Below, piece after piece: positions 45,772-54,576 of a DNA stretch of 64,000 nucleotides. Where the stretch lies: the NCBI RefSeq assembly GCF_900105685.1, contig NZ_LT629781.1, positions 620,001 through 684,000 of the forward strand, written 5' to 3'. The notes beneath the pieces were generated by a model. That model was not told the DNA's origin and did no database searches. It saw only the letters and a program-made list of their open reading frames with translations. The stretch's first letter is position 1. Each line of letters opens with the position of its first letter. Origin of the DNA: Verrucomicrobium sp. GAS474 (GTDB taxonomy: Bacteria; Verrucomicrobiota; Verrucomicrobiia; Methylacidiphilales; GAS474). The position numbers and the translations under genes were made by a program.

Positions 45772-47811
45772 ATGAATGATCCCCGCATTGATGCACTCCG
45801 CGACGAACAGCACCGGCTCCGCCTCCAGGTCGACACCCTCGGGATGCGGATCGAGTCCCTGGCCCGGGAACGCGCGGAGGAAGGGGAGCCGATCGCCGCC
45901 TCCTATGAGGCTGTTCCGGTTCTTCCCCCGGCTCCTGCCTTTACCGACGCGCCCACGCCGACACCCCAGCCTGCACCGAAAGAAAGCGATCCGTTCGAGC
46001 TCCACCTCGGCCGGGTCTGGCTCGTCCGGATCGGGATCGGGATGTTGCTGACCGGCCTCGTCTTCCTGGCGAGCTTCACCTACCAGCATCTCGTCGCCTA
46101 CGTCACCCCGCTGGGCCGGGCGGCGGCGCTCTTCGCGGCGAGCCTCGCGCTCGGCGGCCTCGGGCTCTGGCTCGAGAAGAGCCGGGAGACCCTCCGCTAT
46201 TACGGGCGGGTCTTGGCGGCGGGGGGCCTCGCGGGCGGCTACTACGCGCTCTACGCCTCCCATTACGTGACCGAACTCCGCTGGATCGAGGGCGGCCTCG
46301 CCTCGAACCTCGTGCTCCTCGCCTGGGCCGCCGTCATCATCGGCGTCGCCTGCTGGCGGCGGGCGGAGACGCTCGGCGTCGCGGCGGTCGCCCTCGCCTA
46401 CTACACCTCGTTCCTCGGGCCCGACCCCGCCTACACCCACGTCTCCAACCTCATCCTGAGCGGCGCGGCGATCTTCCTCACCCTCCGCTACGGCTGGAAG
46501 TCGGCCTCCTACGCCGCCCTCGCGGGGACGTACAGCCTCCATGCGATTGCCCTGGCCTCGGCGGGATCGGGCCACGCGACGGGCGATCTCCTCTTTCTCT
46601 CCGGCGACTGGCTCGTCTTCACCCTCGGCCTCCTCTCCCCGTGGCCCCGGATGGCGGCCTGGGGAGCGGCGGAGCGCCTCACGTTCCTGACGTTGAACAA
46701 CGCCCTCTTCCTCCTCCTCGGCGCCCTGACGCTGCCGGGGAGCGGAAGCGCCTCGTTCGACGCCGCCTTTCCGCCCTTCGCCATCGGCTTCGGCCTCCTC
46801 CTTGCCGCCACCGCCTTCCTCTCCCGCGCCCTCCGCCCCGGCGAGGCGGCGCAGGAAACGGCCTTCTTCATCCAGGGCCTCCTCGTCGCCACCCTCGGCT
46901 GGATCAGCCGCTGGCACGGGACCGACGGCGCGCTGCTCCTCGGCATCGAGGGGGCGCTCCTCCTCTCCGGTTCCGTCTGGCGCTATCACGCCCCGCTCCG
47001 CGCCCTCTCCCACCTCGCGGCCCTCGCCGCTTTCTTCTGGGCCGCGATCGGATGGGCGCTCGATCTCGCGCCCTCGGACACCACGCCGCTCCTCCTCATG
47101 GCCCTCTTCGCCGGGGAGGCCGGGTGCCTCGCCCGGCTCCGCAAGGAGGCGGAGGAAGACGACTGGGGCGCGGCCCACTTCGCCGTCCTCGCCGCGTTCC
47201 TCTACCTGTTCTGGATCTGGAAGCGGGTTCCCGTCGACCACCAGTTCTGGGTCCTCGCCGCCAGCGGCGCGGCGGTCTACGCCTTCCAGTTCGGACGGCC
47301 CGCCCGCTTCGTGAACTGGGTGGCGATGGTCTTCTGGGGCCTCGCCGCCGCCCTCTTCGTCTTCGTCTACGGCGAAGCGGAGCGGACCTTCTGGGCGAAC
47401 GGCCTCGCGCTGGCCGCCCTCTTCGCCCTGGAGCAGGCGGCGATCCGCCGCGTGCCTTCCGCCTTCCTTTCCCGCGAGGGGCAGGGCCTCTGGCTCTCCC
47501 TCGCGTTGGCGGGCGGCGCGCTCTTCCTCGGCGACGTGGCCGACCTGCGCCAGCCCGAGTGGTCGATGACCCTCGTCTGGGCCGGGATCGCCGGGACCTA
47601 CTTCGCCCTCGGCCTCCTCTGCCGGGAGCGCCTCGCCCGCTGGGCGGGCCTCGTCCTCCTCGCCCTCGCCCTGGGCCGGGTCCTCTGCGTCGATGTCTGG
47701 GAACTCGGCACCCTCAGCCGCATCCTCACCTTCCTCGGCCTCGGCGGACTCCTCCTCGCCCTCGGCTTCGTCTACAACCGCTATCAGGAGACGTTCCGGA
47801 AATGGCTCTAA
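45772..47811 (+). CDS. DUF2339 polytopic membrane protein
   Basis: 679 residues. A soluble N-terminus with a helical segment (RIDALRDEQHRLRLQVDTLG) and a Pro-rich linker leads to a membrane part with about 20 or more helices from ~85 to the end. FELHLGRVWLVRIGIGMLL and VLAAGGLAGGYYALYASHYV are typical of DUF2339. The family has no proven function; it has been suggested to act in the envelope. It is divergent from a LysR regulator. Confidence 0.9.
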   Translation: MNDPRIDALRDEQHRLRLQVDTLGMRIESLARERAEEGEPIAASYEAVPVLPPAPAFTDAPTPTPQPAPKESDPFELHLGRVWLVRIGIGMLLTGLVFLASFTYQHLVAYVTPLGRAAALFAASLALGGLGLWLEKSRETLRYYGRVLAAGGLAGGYYALYASHYVTELRWIEGGLASNLVLLAWAAVIIGVACWRRAETLGVAAVALAYYTSFLGPDPAYTHVSNLILSGAAIFLTLRYGWKSASYAALAGTYSLHAIALASAGSGHATGDLLFLSGDWLVFTLGLLSPWPRMAAWGAAERLTFLTLNNALFLLLGALTLPGSGSASFDAAFPPFAIGFGLLLAATAFLSRALRPGEAAQETAFFIQGLLVATLGWISRWHGTDGALLLGIEGALLLSGSVWRYHAPLRALSHLAALAAFFWAAIGWALDLAPSDTTPLLLMALFAGEAGCLARLRKEAEEDDWGAAHFAVLAAFLYLFWIWKRVPVDHQFWVLAASGAAVYAFQFGRPARFVNWVAMVFWGLAAALFVFVYGEAERTFWANGLALAALFALEQAAIRRVPSAFLSREGQGLWLSLALAGGALFLGDVADLRQPEWSMTLVWAGIAGTYFALGLLCRERLARWAGLVLLALALGRVLCVDVWELGTLSRILTFLGLGGLLLALGFVYNRYQETFRKWL

Positions 47812-47857
47812 AAGGGAGGTTCCCAAACCCTTTTTTACACATTTTCATCACATAACC

Positions 47858-47881
47858 GGGAGATTTTGTTTTGCGTAATTC
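47858..47881 (+). promoter_or_regulatory. Upstream motif shared by both HDOD genes
   Basis: The sequence GGGAGATTTTGTTTTGCG followed by TAATTC is matched upstream of the second HDOD gene by GGGAGTTAATGTTTTGCG plus AATTC at 51971-51993. Conservation outside the coding region points to a shared promoter or regulator site. No known binding motif is recognised. Confidence 0.65.
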
Positions 47882-47922
47882 GTTGTGAAAGATTGACTTG
47901 CAAACAAATCGGAACCCTCCAT

Positions 47923-47948
47923 CTTTTCCTCCTCGAAAGGAGGAAAAG
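47923..47948 (+). promoter_or_regulatory. Hairpin burying the Shine-Dalgarno sequence of HDOD gene 1
   Basis: CTTTTCCTCC pairs perfectly with GGAGGAAAAG around the loop TCGAAA. The ribosome site GGAGG (47939-47943) lies inside the stem, 8 bp before the ATG at 47952. Translation should therefore need the hairpin to open, for example by temperature, a protein or a small RNA. The second HDOD gene has no equal hairpin. Confidence 0.75.
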
Positions 47949-47951
47949 ACC

Positions 47952-48941
47952 ATGCGCCCCACCCCGAATTCAGCGAATCCGACGAACCCGAAAAACCTGG
48001 AAAAGACGGCCGAGATCCGTCGGCGGCTCTACCCGCAAGGACAGGGCGCGGTCGAGACCGACCTCGAGGCGCGCCTCCTCCGCTTCATCGAGAGGGAGGG
48101 CGATGTCCTCCCCGCCGCCGAGTCGGCCCTCGGCCAGCTCGGCCGCCAGCTTTACCGGGACGAGGTCGCCCTCGACCGCTGCATCGACATCATCGCGACC
48201 GACGCCTCCCTCACCCACCTCGTCCTCCGCGCGGCGAACATCGCCGCCCTCGGCAGCCGCAAGTTCACGATCCCCTACGCCGTGATGTTCCTCGGCCTCG
48301 CCCGCCTCCGCGTCCTCTTCGGCGTCGAGGTCCTCCGCCGGATGAACGGGGACCGCCTCTCCGCCGATTGGGTCCCGTTCTGGGAACGGAGCCTCTTCTC
48401 GGCCCGCCTCCTCGAGCGGCTCGCCTCCTACTACCATCCGATCGACGGGACCGAGTATCTGGCCGGCCTCCTCCACGACGCCTCGTGGCCGACGGTCGTC
48501 ACCTTCTTCCGCAAGGAATACTCGATCTTCTTCGACCGCGCCGACGCCCTCTTCCCGCTGGAGAAGACCCTCTTCGGCACCTCCCACGCGGCGATCTCCG
48601 CCGCGATGTGCGTCCGCTCCGGCCTCCCCGTCCACGTCGTCGAGGCCATCGCCCGGCATCACGACGCGGCCCTGCCCGAGAGGGCGACGATCACGAACCT
48701 CCGCTACAACGGCCCCTTCCTCGGCGTCCTCCTCCAGCTCACCGACGACATCGCCGACGCCTGCGGCTTCCCCTCCGACCGCCCCGCCGGGAGCGACGAC
48801 GGGAAGACGATGGACGACGTCCTCGCCTCCCCCCGGGTCGCCTGGATCAACGCCTTCGGCTGGCATCCCGACCTGAACACGATGGCCCAGGACGAGCTCC
48901 TCCAGGTCCGCAAGGTCGGCCTCCTCCTCCAGGCGTCCTAG
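47952..48941 (+). CDS. HDOD-domain signalling protein 1
   Basis: 329 residues, one HDOD domain (HD-related output domain). THLVLRAANIAALGSRKFTI, PYAVMFLGLARLRVLFG, YLAGLLHDASWPTVV and IARHHDAAL are the conserved blocks. Most residues are identical to those of the gene at 52090. HDOD proteins act in signalling and do not normally hydrolyse nucleotides. The N-terminal ~15 residues are Asn/Pro-rich and unlike the second copy. I start at the ATG at 47952 because the Shine-Dalgarno is directly before it. Confidence 0.9.
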   Translation: MRPTPNSANPTNPKNLEKTAEIRRRLYPQGQGAVETDLEARLLRFIEREGDVLPAAESALGQLGRQLYRDEVALDRCIDIIATDASLTHLVLRAANIAALGSRKFTIPYAVMFLGLARLRVLFGVEVLRRMNGDRLSADWVPFWERSLFSARLLERLASYYHPIDGTEYLAGLLHDASWPTVVTFFRKEYSIFFDRADALFPLEKTLFGTSHAAISAAMCVRSGLPVHVVEAIARHHDAALPERATITNLRYNGPFLGVLLQLTDDIADACGFPSDRPAGSDDGKTMDDVLASPRVAWINAFGWHPDLNTMAQDELLQVRKVGLLLQAS

Positions 48942-49035
48942 GCCAAGCCTGGGCCTGCACCCGCGGTAGAAGCGCGGGGATGGATTGATTTCCGGCGGAA
49001 AGACTGCGAACCTGCCCGGCTCTCCCCCCGCCGCC

Positions 49036-50601
49036 ATGTCCCTCTCGTCCGCCTCCCCCACGCTGGAAGAATTGAAAGCCGCCGCCGCGGTCCTCGAAAA
49101 GGCGGCGGCGAACCGCGCCGTGCTGAGCCAGCTTTCCGACGAGGAACGGAACCGGTTCCTCCAGGCGGCGGGCGACGTCTTCTGCCCCGACGTCGGCGAG
49201 CGGCGGCAGCTGGTCCGGGCGAAGGCCCGCCAGCGCAAGGCGGAGAAGATCGAGCGCGACCAGTCGAAGCTCCACCAGACCGGCATCCGCAAGCTCCGCC
49301 GCGAGGCCGTCTTCGTCACCCCCAATGTCTACCCCCCCCTCGCCTTCGAGCAGCACGAGGTGACCGGCGATCCGGCGCTCGAATTCCGCGAAGTCGTCGA
49401 GCCGCAGAACTGCTACATCTGCAAGAAGGACTACTCGACCCTCCACCATTTCTACGACCAGCTCTGCCCCGCGTGCGCCGAGCTGAACTGGCTGAAGCGG
49501 ACCGAGAGCGCCGACCTCCGGGGCCGCGTCGCCCTCCTCACCGGGGGCCGGGTGAAGATCGGCTACCAGGCCGGGATCAAGCTCCTCCGCGCCGGGGTCC
49601 ACCTCGTCGTCACCACCCGCTTCCCGCGCGACTCGGCGGTCCGCTACGCCGCGGAGCCCGACTTCGCCGAATGGGGCCACCGGCTCGAGATCATCGGCCT
49701 CGACCTCCGCCACACGCCGAGCGTCGAGGCCTTCTGCCGCCACATGACGGCGAACCACGCGCGCCTCGACTTCATCGTCAACAACGCCTGCCAGACCGTC
49801 CGCCGCCCGCCCGACTTCTACGAGCACATGATGGCCCGGGAGAACGGCCCCCTCCACGACCTCCCCGAGGCGACCCGCAAGCTCCTCGGCACCTACGAGG
49901 GATTGCGCGGCTACCACATGCTTCCCGAAGGCCAGGGAGCCGCCGGAACCGTCGGAGCGGGGACGTCCTCCCCCGCCTCCTCGCCCCTCGCGGGGATCAC
50001 CCACGCGGCGGCCCTCTCCCAGGTCTCGCTCCTGCCGGAGGAACTCGCCGCGCAGAAGGACCTCTTCCCCCAGGGCCGCCTCGACCAGGACCTCCAGCAG
50101 GTCGACCTCCGGGAAAAGAACTCGTGGCGGCTCATGATGGCCGAGGTCCCCTCGGTCGAGCTCCTCGAGGTGCAGCTCATCAACGCCATCGCCCCCTTCA
50201 TCCTCAACGCCCGGCTGAAGCCGCTGATGCTCCGCACCCCGGGCCGGGACAAGCACATCGTCAACGTCTCCGCCGTCGAGGGGCAGTTCTACCGGAAGTT
50301 CAAGACCACCCGCCATCCCCACACCAACATGGCGAAGGCGGCCCTGAACATGATGACCCGCACCGCCGCCGCCGATTACCACGCCGACGGCATCCACATG
50401 AACGCCGTCGACACCGGCTGGGTGACCGACGAGGACCCCGTCCAGATCGCCGAGCGGAAGACCCAGGAACACCGCTTCCACCCTCCCCTCGACATCGTCG
50501 ACGGCGCGGCCCGGATCGTCGACCCGATCATCGACGGGATCAACACCGGCACCCACATCTGGGGCAAGTTCCTGAAGGATTATCGGTCGACCGATTGGTA
50601 A
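49036..50601 (+). CDS. SDR-family protein with a zinc ribbon
   Basis: 521 residues. A helical N-terminus (to ~115) is followed by a zinc-ribbon-like CYICKKDYS ... CPACAELN (~135-160), then an SDR Rossmann fold: [30 protein letters not shown] and [13 protein letters not shown]. The catalytic Tyr of the YxxxK motif is replaced: [13 protein letters not shown] has Thr at that position while the Lys is kept. Activity as a normal dehydrogenase is doubtful. The insertion from ~300 to 370 is long and Gln/Leu-rich. The 3' end of the gene is duplicated at 51871-51940. Confidence 0.82.
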   Translation: MSLSSASPTLEELKAAAAVLEKAAANRAVLSQLSDEERNRFLQAAGDVFCPDVGERRQLVRAKARQRKAEKIERDQSKLHQTGIRKLRREAVFVTPNVYPPLAFEQHEVTGDPALEFREVVEPQNCYICKKDYSTLHHFYDQLCPACAELNWLKRTESADLRGRVALLTGGRVKIGYQAGIKLLRAGVHLVVTTRFPRDSAVRYAAEPDFAEWGHRLEIIGLDLRHTPSVEAFCRHMTANHARLDFIVNNACQTVRRPPDFYEHMMARENGPLHDLPEATRKLLGTYEGLRGYHMLPEGQGAAGTVGAGTSSPASSPLAGITHAAALSQVSLLPEELAAQKDLFPQGRLDQDLQQVDLREKNSWRLMMAEVPSVELLEVQLINAIAPFILNARLKPLMLRTPGRDKHIVNVSAVEGQFYRKFKTTRHPHTNMAKAALNMMTRTAAADYHADGIHMNAVDTGWVTDEDPVQIAERKTQEHRFHPPLDIVDGAARIVDPIIDGINTGTHIWGKFLKDYRSTDW

Positions 50602-50607
50602 ACGGCC
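50538..50607 (+). repeat. 70-bp direct repeat, left copy (3' end of the SDR gene)
   Basis: Covers the last 21 codons, the stop and 6 bp more of the SDR gene. The right copy at 51871-51940 has a single difference (TTAT versus TTAC). Together they bracket the low-GC acyltransferase gene. Weaker similarity continues leftward at the right copy (ATCGTCGA then CCG), showing that it derives from this gene. Confidence 0.93.
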
Positions 50608-50611
50608 GAAG

Positions 50612-51766
50612 CTATATTTCAGGCGGTGGGGGGAACTGAAACGGGACAGGCGGGCACAGCGACCTTTTTGCTGCATTCAAAATCGGCAGGGAATAATAGC
50701 GATAGACCAGGACGGCCAACCCCAAGCTGCCGAAACCCGGGATGACGCTGTAAATTAAAAAGCGGAACACACTGCTGGAGGCATGACCTGCATAAGAGAA
50801 AATGGTGTGCAGCAAATACCATTCGTAGCTGACCACCCCCAAGCCGACCATCGTCCAGGAATTCAAAAAAGCATGCCAAGGACGCCCTGAACCGAGAGAG
50901 GAAAAAAGAAGGAAAAAGCACGATAGGCCGATGGCCGGAGGGAACCAAAATGAGGTGGTGTAAGCCTTGATCACAGACTCATACTTCTCGACCTCGACAG
51001 CGAGGCCGGCATATCCAAAGCCCACAATAAGAGCGGAAAGTCCGGCGACACCGATGCAAAAAAGAAGGTCGGCATGCTTCTTGAGCGTCTTTGAGGGAAC
51101 CGAAAGATCAAGATAGGCGAAAGCGATTCCCCAGGCGAAGTATTGAAAGAAGGAGAGAGTTCCCAGCCATGAGCCGCTTGGCAGGGAAAATTTCAGGGAG
51201 AGGATTTTTACGGCGGGAGCAAAAAGCCAGAATCCGAGGAGGAGCGCCGAGACGGTTTGCGCGACGGTCAGCCTGCGACATAGAAAAAAGGCGAGGGGAA
51301 GCAAAAGATAGAACCAAGCCTCGACACCGAGCGTCCAAAGAACGGCGAGGAGCGGGTTTTCAGTCGGGGCTATCGTGTAATAGAAAAAGGCTTCCTGGGA
51401 GATGCGACGAAACAGATCGCCTCCATTTCCCATGAGACAGGCCGAGGCGGCCGCCAACGCGATCGCCAGATAGCAGGGAGGAATGATTTTGAAAACGCGC
51501 CGCACGGCATAGCCTTTCAGCCCTACCGAGCGCCCTTCGATCTTCGCCTTGAGAAAGGGCCGGCTGATCAGCAGGCCGGACAGTACGAAGAAGATATCGA
51601 CTCCCATCCATCCGCTCCGAAGCAAGAGAGCGGGAGCGAAGAGGACCCCATGCGTGCAGCTCCGAAAGGCGAGAAGATGATTAAAGACCACCAGGAGAAT
51701 CGCCACACCCCGAAGGCCGTCCACGGAACGGTAATGGGAGTCGGCGCGGAGAGTGGAAGGGGTCAT
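50612..51766 (-). CDS. Acyltransferase-3 family membrane protein (OafA/YrhL type)
   Basis: 384 residues from the ATG at 51766, with about ten membrane helices. The signature start SVDGLRGVAILLVVFNH, then FFVLSGLLISRPFLKAK and the central FYYTIAPTENPLLAVLWTLG identify acyltransferase-3 (inner-membrane transfer of acetyl or other acyl groups to cell-surface sugars). Base composition is clearly lower in GC than in all neighbours and codon use differs, so recent horizontal gain is likely. It converges with the SDR gene, stopping 10 bp from it. Acceptor unknown. Confidence 0.9.
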   Translation of the reverse strand: MTPSTLRADSHYRSVDGLRGVAILLVVFNHLLAFRSCTHGVLFAPALLLRSGWMGVDIFFVLSGLLISRPFLKAKIEGRSVGLKGYAVRRVFKIIPPCYLAIALAAASACLMGNGGDLFRRISQEAFFYYTIAPTENPLLAVLWTLGVEAWFYLLLPLAFFLCRRLTVAQTVSALLLGFWLFAPAVKILSLKFSLPSGSWLGTLSFFQYFAWGIAFAYLDLSVPSKTLKKHADLLFCIGVAGLSALIVGFGYAGLAVEVEKYESVIKAYTTSFWFPPAIGLSCFFLLFSSLGSGRPWHAFLNSWTMVGLGVVSYEWYLLHTIFSYAGHASSSVFRFLIYSVIPGFGSLGLAVLVYRYYSLPILNAAKRSLCPPVPFQFPPPPEI

Positions 51767-51870
51767 TATGGGTGCCTCTTTTATACATAAGCTAAAAGAG
51801 CCTTGAATATATAAAATCCGTAAACCTAGCTCGAATGGATCCGGGAAATCCGAAATCGTCGATCCGTCAA

Positions 51871-51940
51871 GATCAACACCGGCACCCACATCTGGGGCAA
51901 GTTCCTGAAGGATTACCGGTCGACCGATTGGTAAACGGCC
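51871..51940 (+). repeat. 70-bp direct repeat, right copy
   Basis: Second copy of the SDR gene end (starts GATCAACACCGGCACCCACA, ends GGTAAACGGCC). It lies upstream of HDOD gene 2 and has no start codon or upstream coding part, so it is a relict. The stretch 51767-51870 is AT-rich with TATATAAAATCC. The rest of the 323-bp gap up to 52089 holds the shared motif and leader of HDOD 2. Confidence 0.93.
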
Positions 51941-51970
51941 CCTCTACCCCCCTGGGTCTAGGTAGAAAAA

Positions 51971-52089
51971 GGGAGTTAATGTTTTGCGAATTCCATCGAC
52001 GTAGGTTACCGTTATAAGCGGATCATGAGGGTCCGCGCGGCGCAGGGAGGGATTTCCCGGGATGCCGCAGCCACCCATAAGGAGGACCC
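51971..52089 (+). promoter_or_regulatory. Upstream region and leader of HDOD gene 2
   Basis: Starts with the motif shared with HDOD gene 1 (GGGAG...TGTTTTGCG). A TATAAG box lies at 52012. Near the gene, GGGTCC (52029-52034) can pair with GGACCC (52084-52089) right before the ATG, and GGGA/TCCC lies between. The ribosome site AAGGAGG is only partly covered. So a structured leader is likely here too, but weaker than at gene 1. Confidence 0.5.
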
Positions 52090-53043
52090 ATGAGCACCAT
52101 CACCCTAGAACAGGCCGCCACGATCCAGAACCGTCTCTTCCCCGACGGAGCGGTTCCCAACGATCTCGAACAGCGCCTTCTCCGCTTCGTCCAGACGGAA
52201 GGCGATGTCCTTCCCGCCGCCGACTCGGCCCTCAGTAATCTGGGCCGCCAGCTTTACCGCGACGACGTCTCCCTCGACCGCTGCAACGACATCATCTCGA
52301 CCGACGCGGCCCTCACCCACCTCGTCCTCCGGGCCGCGAACATCGCCGCCCTCGGCAGCCGCCACTTCACGATCCCCTACGCCGTGATGTTCCTCGGCCT
52401 CGCCCGCCTCCGCGTCCTCTTCGGCGTCGAGGTCCTCCGCCGGATGAACGCGAACCGACTCGGCGGGGACTGGATCCCGTTCTGGGAGCGGAACCTCTTC
52501 GTCGCCCGGATGGTCGAGCGGCTCGCCTCCTACTACCATCCCGTCGACGGGACCGAATACCTCGCCGGCCTCCTCCACGACGCCTCGTGGCCGACGGTCG
52601 TCACCTTCTTCAAGCGGGAATACGGAGTCTTCTTCGACCAGTCGGACGCCCTCTTCCCGCTCGAAAAGGAGGTCTTCGGCACTACCCATGCGGCGATCTC
52701 CGCCGCCATGTGCGTCCGCTCCGGCCTCCCGCCCCACGTCGTCGATGCCGTCGCCCGGCACCACGACGCGACCCTCCCGGACAAGACCAAAATCACGAAC
52801 CTCCGCTACAACGGCCCCTTCCTCGGCGTCCTCCTCCAGCTCACCGACGAGATCGCCGACGCCTGCGGCTTCCCCTCGGCCACCGACCGCGTCGGCGGCA
52901 ACCGGAAGATGGAGGACGTCCTCCACTCCCCGCGCGCGATCTGGATCGCCTCCTTCGGCCGCCATCCCGAGCTCAACGCCATCGCGCAGGAGGAGCTCCA
53001 GCAGGTCCGCCGCGTCGGGCAGCTCTTCCAGGCGGGGGAATAA
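52090..53043 (+). CDS. HDOD-domain signalling protein 2
   Basis: 317 residues, paralogue of the gene at 47952: the same HDOD blocks (THLVLRAANIAALGSRHFTI, YLAGLLHDASWPTVV, VARHHDATLP) and same C-terminal region to QVRRVGQLFQ. Differences cluster at the N-terminus and at the ~GFPS loop. Shine-Dalgarno AAGGAGG lies directly before the ATG. The two copies probably answer to related signals. Confidence 0.92.
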   Translation: MSTITLEQAATIQNRLFPDGAVPNDLEQRLLRFVQTEGDVLPAADSALSNLGRQLYRDDVSLDRCNDIISTDAALTHLVLRAANIAALGSRHFTIPYAVMFLGLARLRVLFGVEVLRRMNANRLGGDWIPFWERNLFVARMVERLASYYHPVDGTEYLAGLLHDASWPTVVTFFKREYGVFFDQSDALFPLEKEVFGTTHAAISAAMCVRSGLPPHVVDAVARHHDATLPDKTKITNLRYNGPFLGVLLQLTDEIADACGFPSATDRVGGNRKMEDVLHSPRAIWIASFGRHPELNAIAQEELQQVRRVGQLFQAGE

Positions 53044-53052
53044 GGATCGCCG

Positions 53053-54204
53053 TCAGCTCACCCGCTGGATGTGGCTCCAGGAGGAGCCGCCCTTCAGCAC
53101 GCCCTCGACCAGGCCCTGCCTCGCGCTGAAGGTCAGCTCGAGGAGGAAATCGGGCTGGGCCGGGAGGAAGCGGCGGATCTTGAAGGTCTCCGTCATCCGG
53201 TTCGCGAAGACGATTTCCGCCGAGGCCGTCGACGCGCCCTCATGGGGCCGCTTCGGAAGAAAGGGGAGGAGAAGGCGGAGCGGGCCGGTCCCGACGGGGA
53301 GCGGCGGCGCGGGAGGGAACGGCAGCCCCGCCGCCCACCGCATCCCCTGAAGGGGATGGAGCGGAACGGGTCCCGCCTGCCAGAGGAGCGCGGGGAGACT
53401 CGCACGGGTCCCCAGCCGTCCTTCCTCGAAGCGGAGGGGCTGGAAGCACCCCTTTCTCAGCCGGAACCGGAGCGAGGCCGCGCCGTGCTTCGAGCGGGAG
53501 ATCCAGAGCGAGTCCCCTCCGCCGCACCGATGGAAATCGAGCGCCTCCCGCCATGTCCCCTCCGAGGTGTGGAACGCGTAGAGGGGCGGGGGGCCCCCCG
53601 GCGCGGGACGGAAGCAGGCCTCCATCCAGGCCGTCCGCGCACAATTGGAAAGAAGGTCGCCGGGGGCCGGGCACCCTTCCTCGTGATAGTGCCAGGCCTC
53701 GTTCGTCTTCGTCCCCGGCTCTCCCTCCCCCCGGCGATGGCTCCGATAGCCGCCCATCCGGAACGGGACGGCGTTCCACCGGCCCTCCCGCTCCTCCTCC
53801 ATCCACATCACGAGGCGGGGACGGAAGGAGCGGAGGTGGCCGAGGAGTTCCCCGCCCTTCACCGAGGCCCCCCGCTCGACCGCCAGATCGCGTCGCCGGA
53901 ACGGGAAGAGGCGGACCCGGCGTCCGAGGGGGAGGTCGAGGAGGAGCGCGACGGTCCCGGCCTCGCCCGTCTCGTCGAGGGGGAGGACCCCCGCGATCCG
54001 CCCCGCCGCCGGGGCGTAGACCGGGACGCCGCAGGGCCGGGGCCAGATCGCCTCGAAGCCGAGCCCCTTCTCCCCCTTCCGGCCCGGGACCACCTTCCAC
54101 TCCCCGTCGAAGGGAGGAGCGAGCACCACGGAGACGACCCCGGCACCGGCCTCGGACTCGGACTCCATGCGACTCTCGGGATTCAGCGCAGGCATCACAG
54201 ACAT
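53053..54204 (-). CDS. Hypothetical protein with degenerate LytM-like fold
   Basis: 383 residues. The segment RPCGVPVYAPAAGRIAGVLP and later GASVKGGELLGHL resemble the beta-barrel core of M23/LytM peptidases, but the HxH metal motif is missing, so no peptidase activity is expected. The C-terminal half (from ~200) is beta-rich with FHTSEGTWREALDFHRCGG. No signal peptide is clear. The start at 54204 (MSVMPALN) could also be the second ATG at 54195. A 62-residue gene lies 8 bp upstream on the same strand. Confidence 0.7.
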   Translation of the reverse strand: MSVMPALNPESRMESESEAGAGVVSVVLAPPFDGEWKVVPGRKGEKGLGFEAIWPRPCGVPVYAPAAGRIAGVLPLDETGEAGTVALLLDLPLGRRVRLFPFRRRDLAVERGASVKGGELLGHLRSFRPRLVMWMEEEREGRWNAVPFRMGGYRSHRRGEGEPGTKTNEAWHYHEEGCPAPGDLLSNCARTAWMEACFRPAPGGPPPLYAFHTSEGTWREALDFHRCGGGDSLWISRSKHGAASLRFRLRKGCFQPLRFEEGRLGTRASLPALLWQAGPVPLHPLQGMRWAAGLPFPPAPPLPVGTGPLRLLLPFLPKRPHEGASTASAEIVFANRMTETFKIRRFLPAQPDFLLELTFSARQGLVEGVLKGGSSWSHIQRVS

Positions 54205-54212
54205 CACAGGCT

Positions 54213-54401
54213 CTAGTGGGAGAGCGCGAGGTGAAGCTCCTTCAGGACGGAGAGGAGTTCGCCGAGCGAGGCGCCCTCTTCCTTCCCCCGCTCCGGCGTC
54301 TCGAACGCGGCGGAAAAGGCGCGGGGCAGGTTGCGGACGACGCGGGGAGAGAGAGCCGGAAGGACCGGAAGGGCGGCGGCGGTCGGAAGCGACGTGTTCA
54401 T
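54213..54401 (-). CDS. Small hypothetical protein (62 residues)
   Basis: A short open reading frame on the minus strand, directly upstream of the degenerate LytM-like gene and probably co-transcribed. It starts MNTSLPTAAALPVLPALSP and ends LSVLKELHLALSH. The last part is helical (GELLSVLKELHLAL). No match known. It is supported by position and by the 8-bp gap only. Confidence 0.55.
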   Translation of the reverse strand: MNTSLPTAAALPVLPALSPRVVRNLPRAFSAAFETPERGKEEGASLGELLSVLKELHLALSH

Positions 54402-54576
54402 GGCGGCACGATGAGCCCGATTCCCTCCGCCTTCGAGGCGGGGGGGACGAAATCGGGCCGCGAAGGGACGAAAACCGGAAAACGGGGGACGGGCCGGGCA
54501 GGGGCGAAAAAAGCGCCCTCCCGCCCCGAAAATCGGCTTGTTCCGGCCGCGCCGAAGGGAGAGATTGGCCTCCACG

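Noticed and set aside
50538-51940. Target-site duplication of a transposon
   Set aside because: A 70-bp duplication is far too long for known transposases, and there are no terminal inverted repeats or transposase genes.
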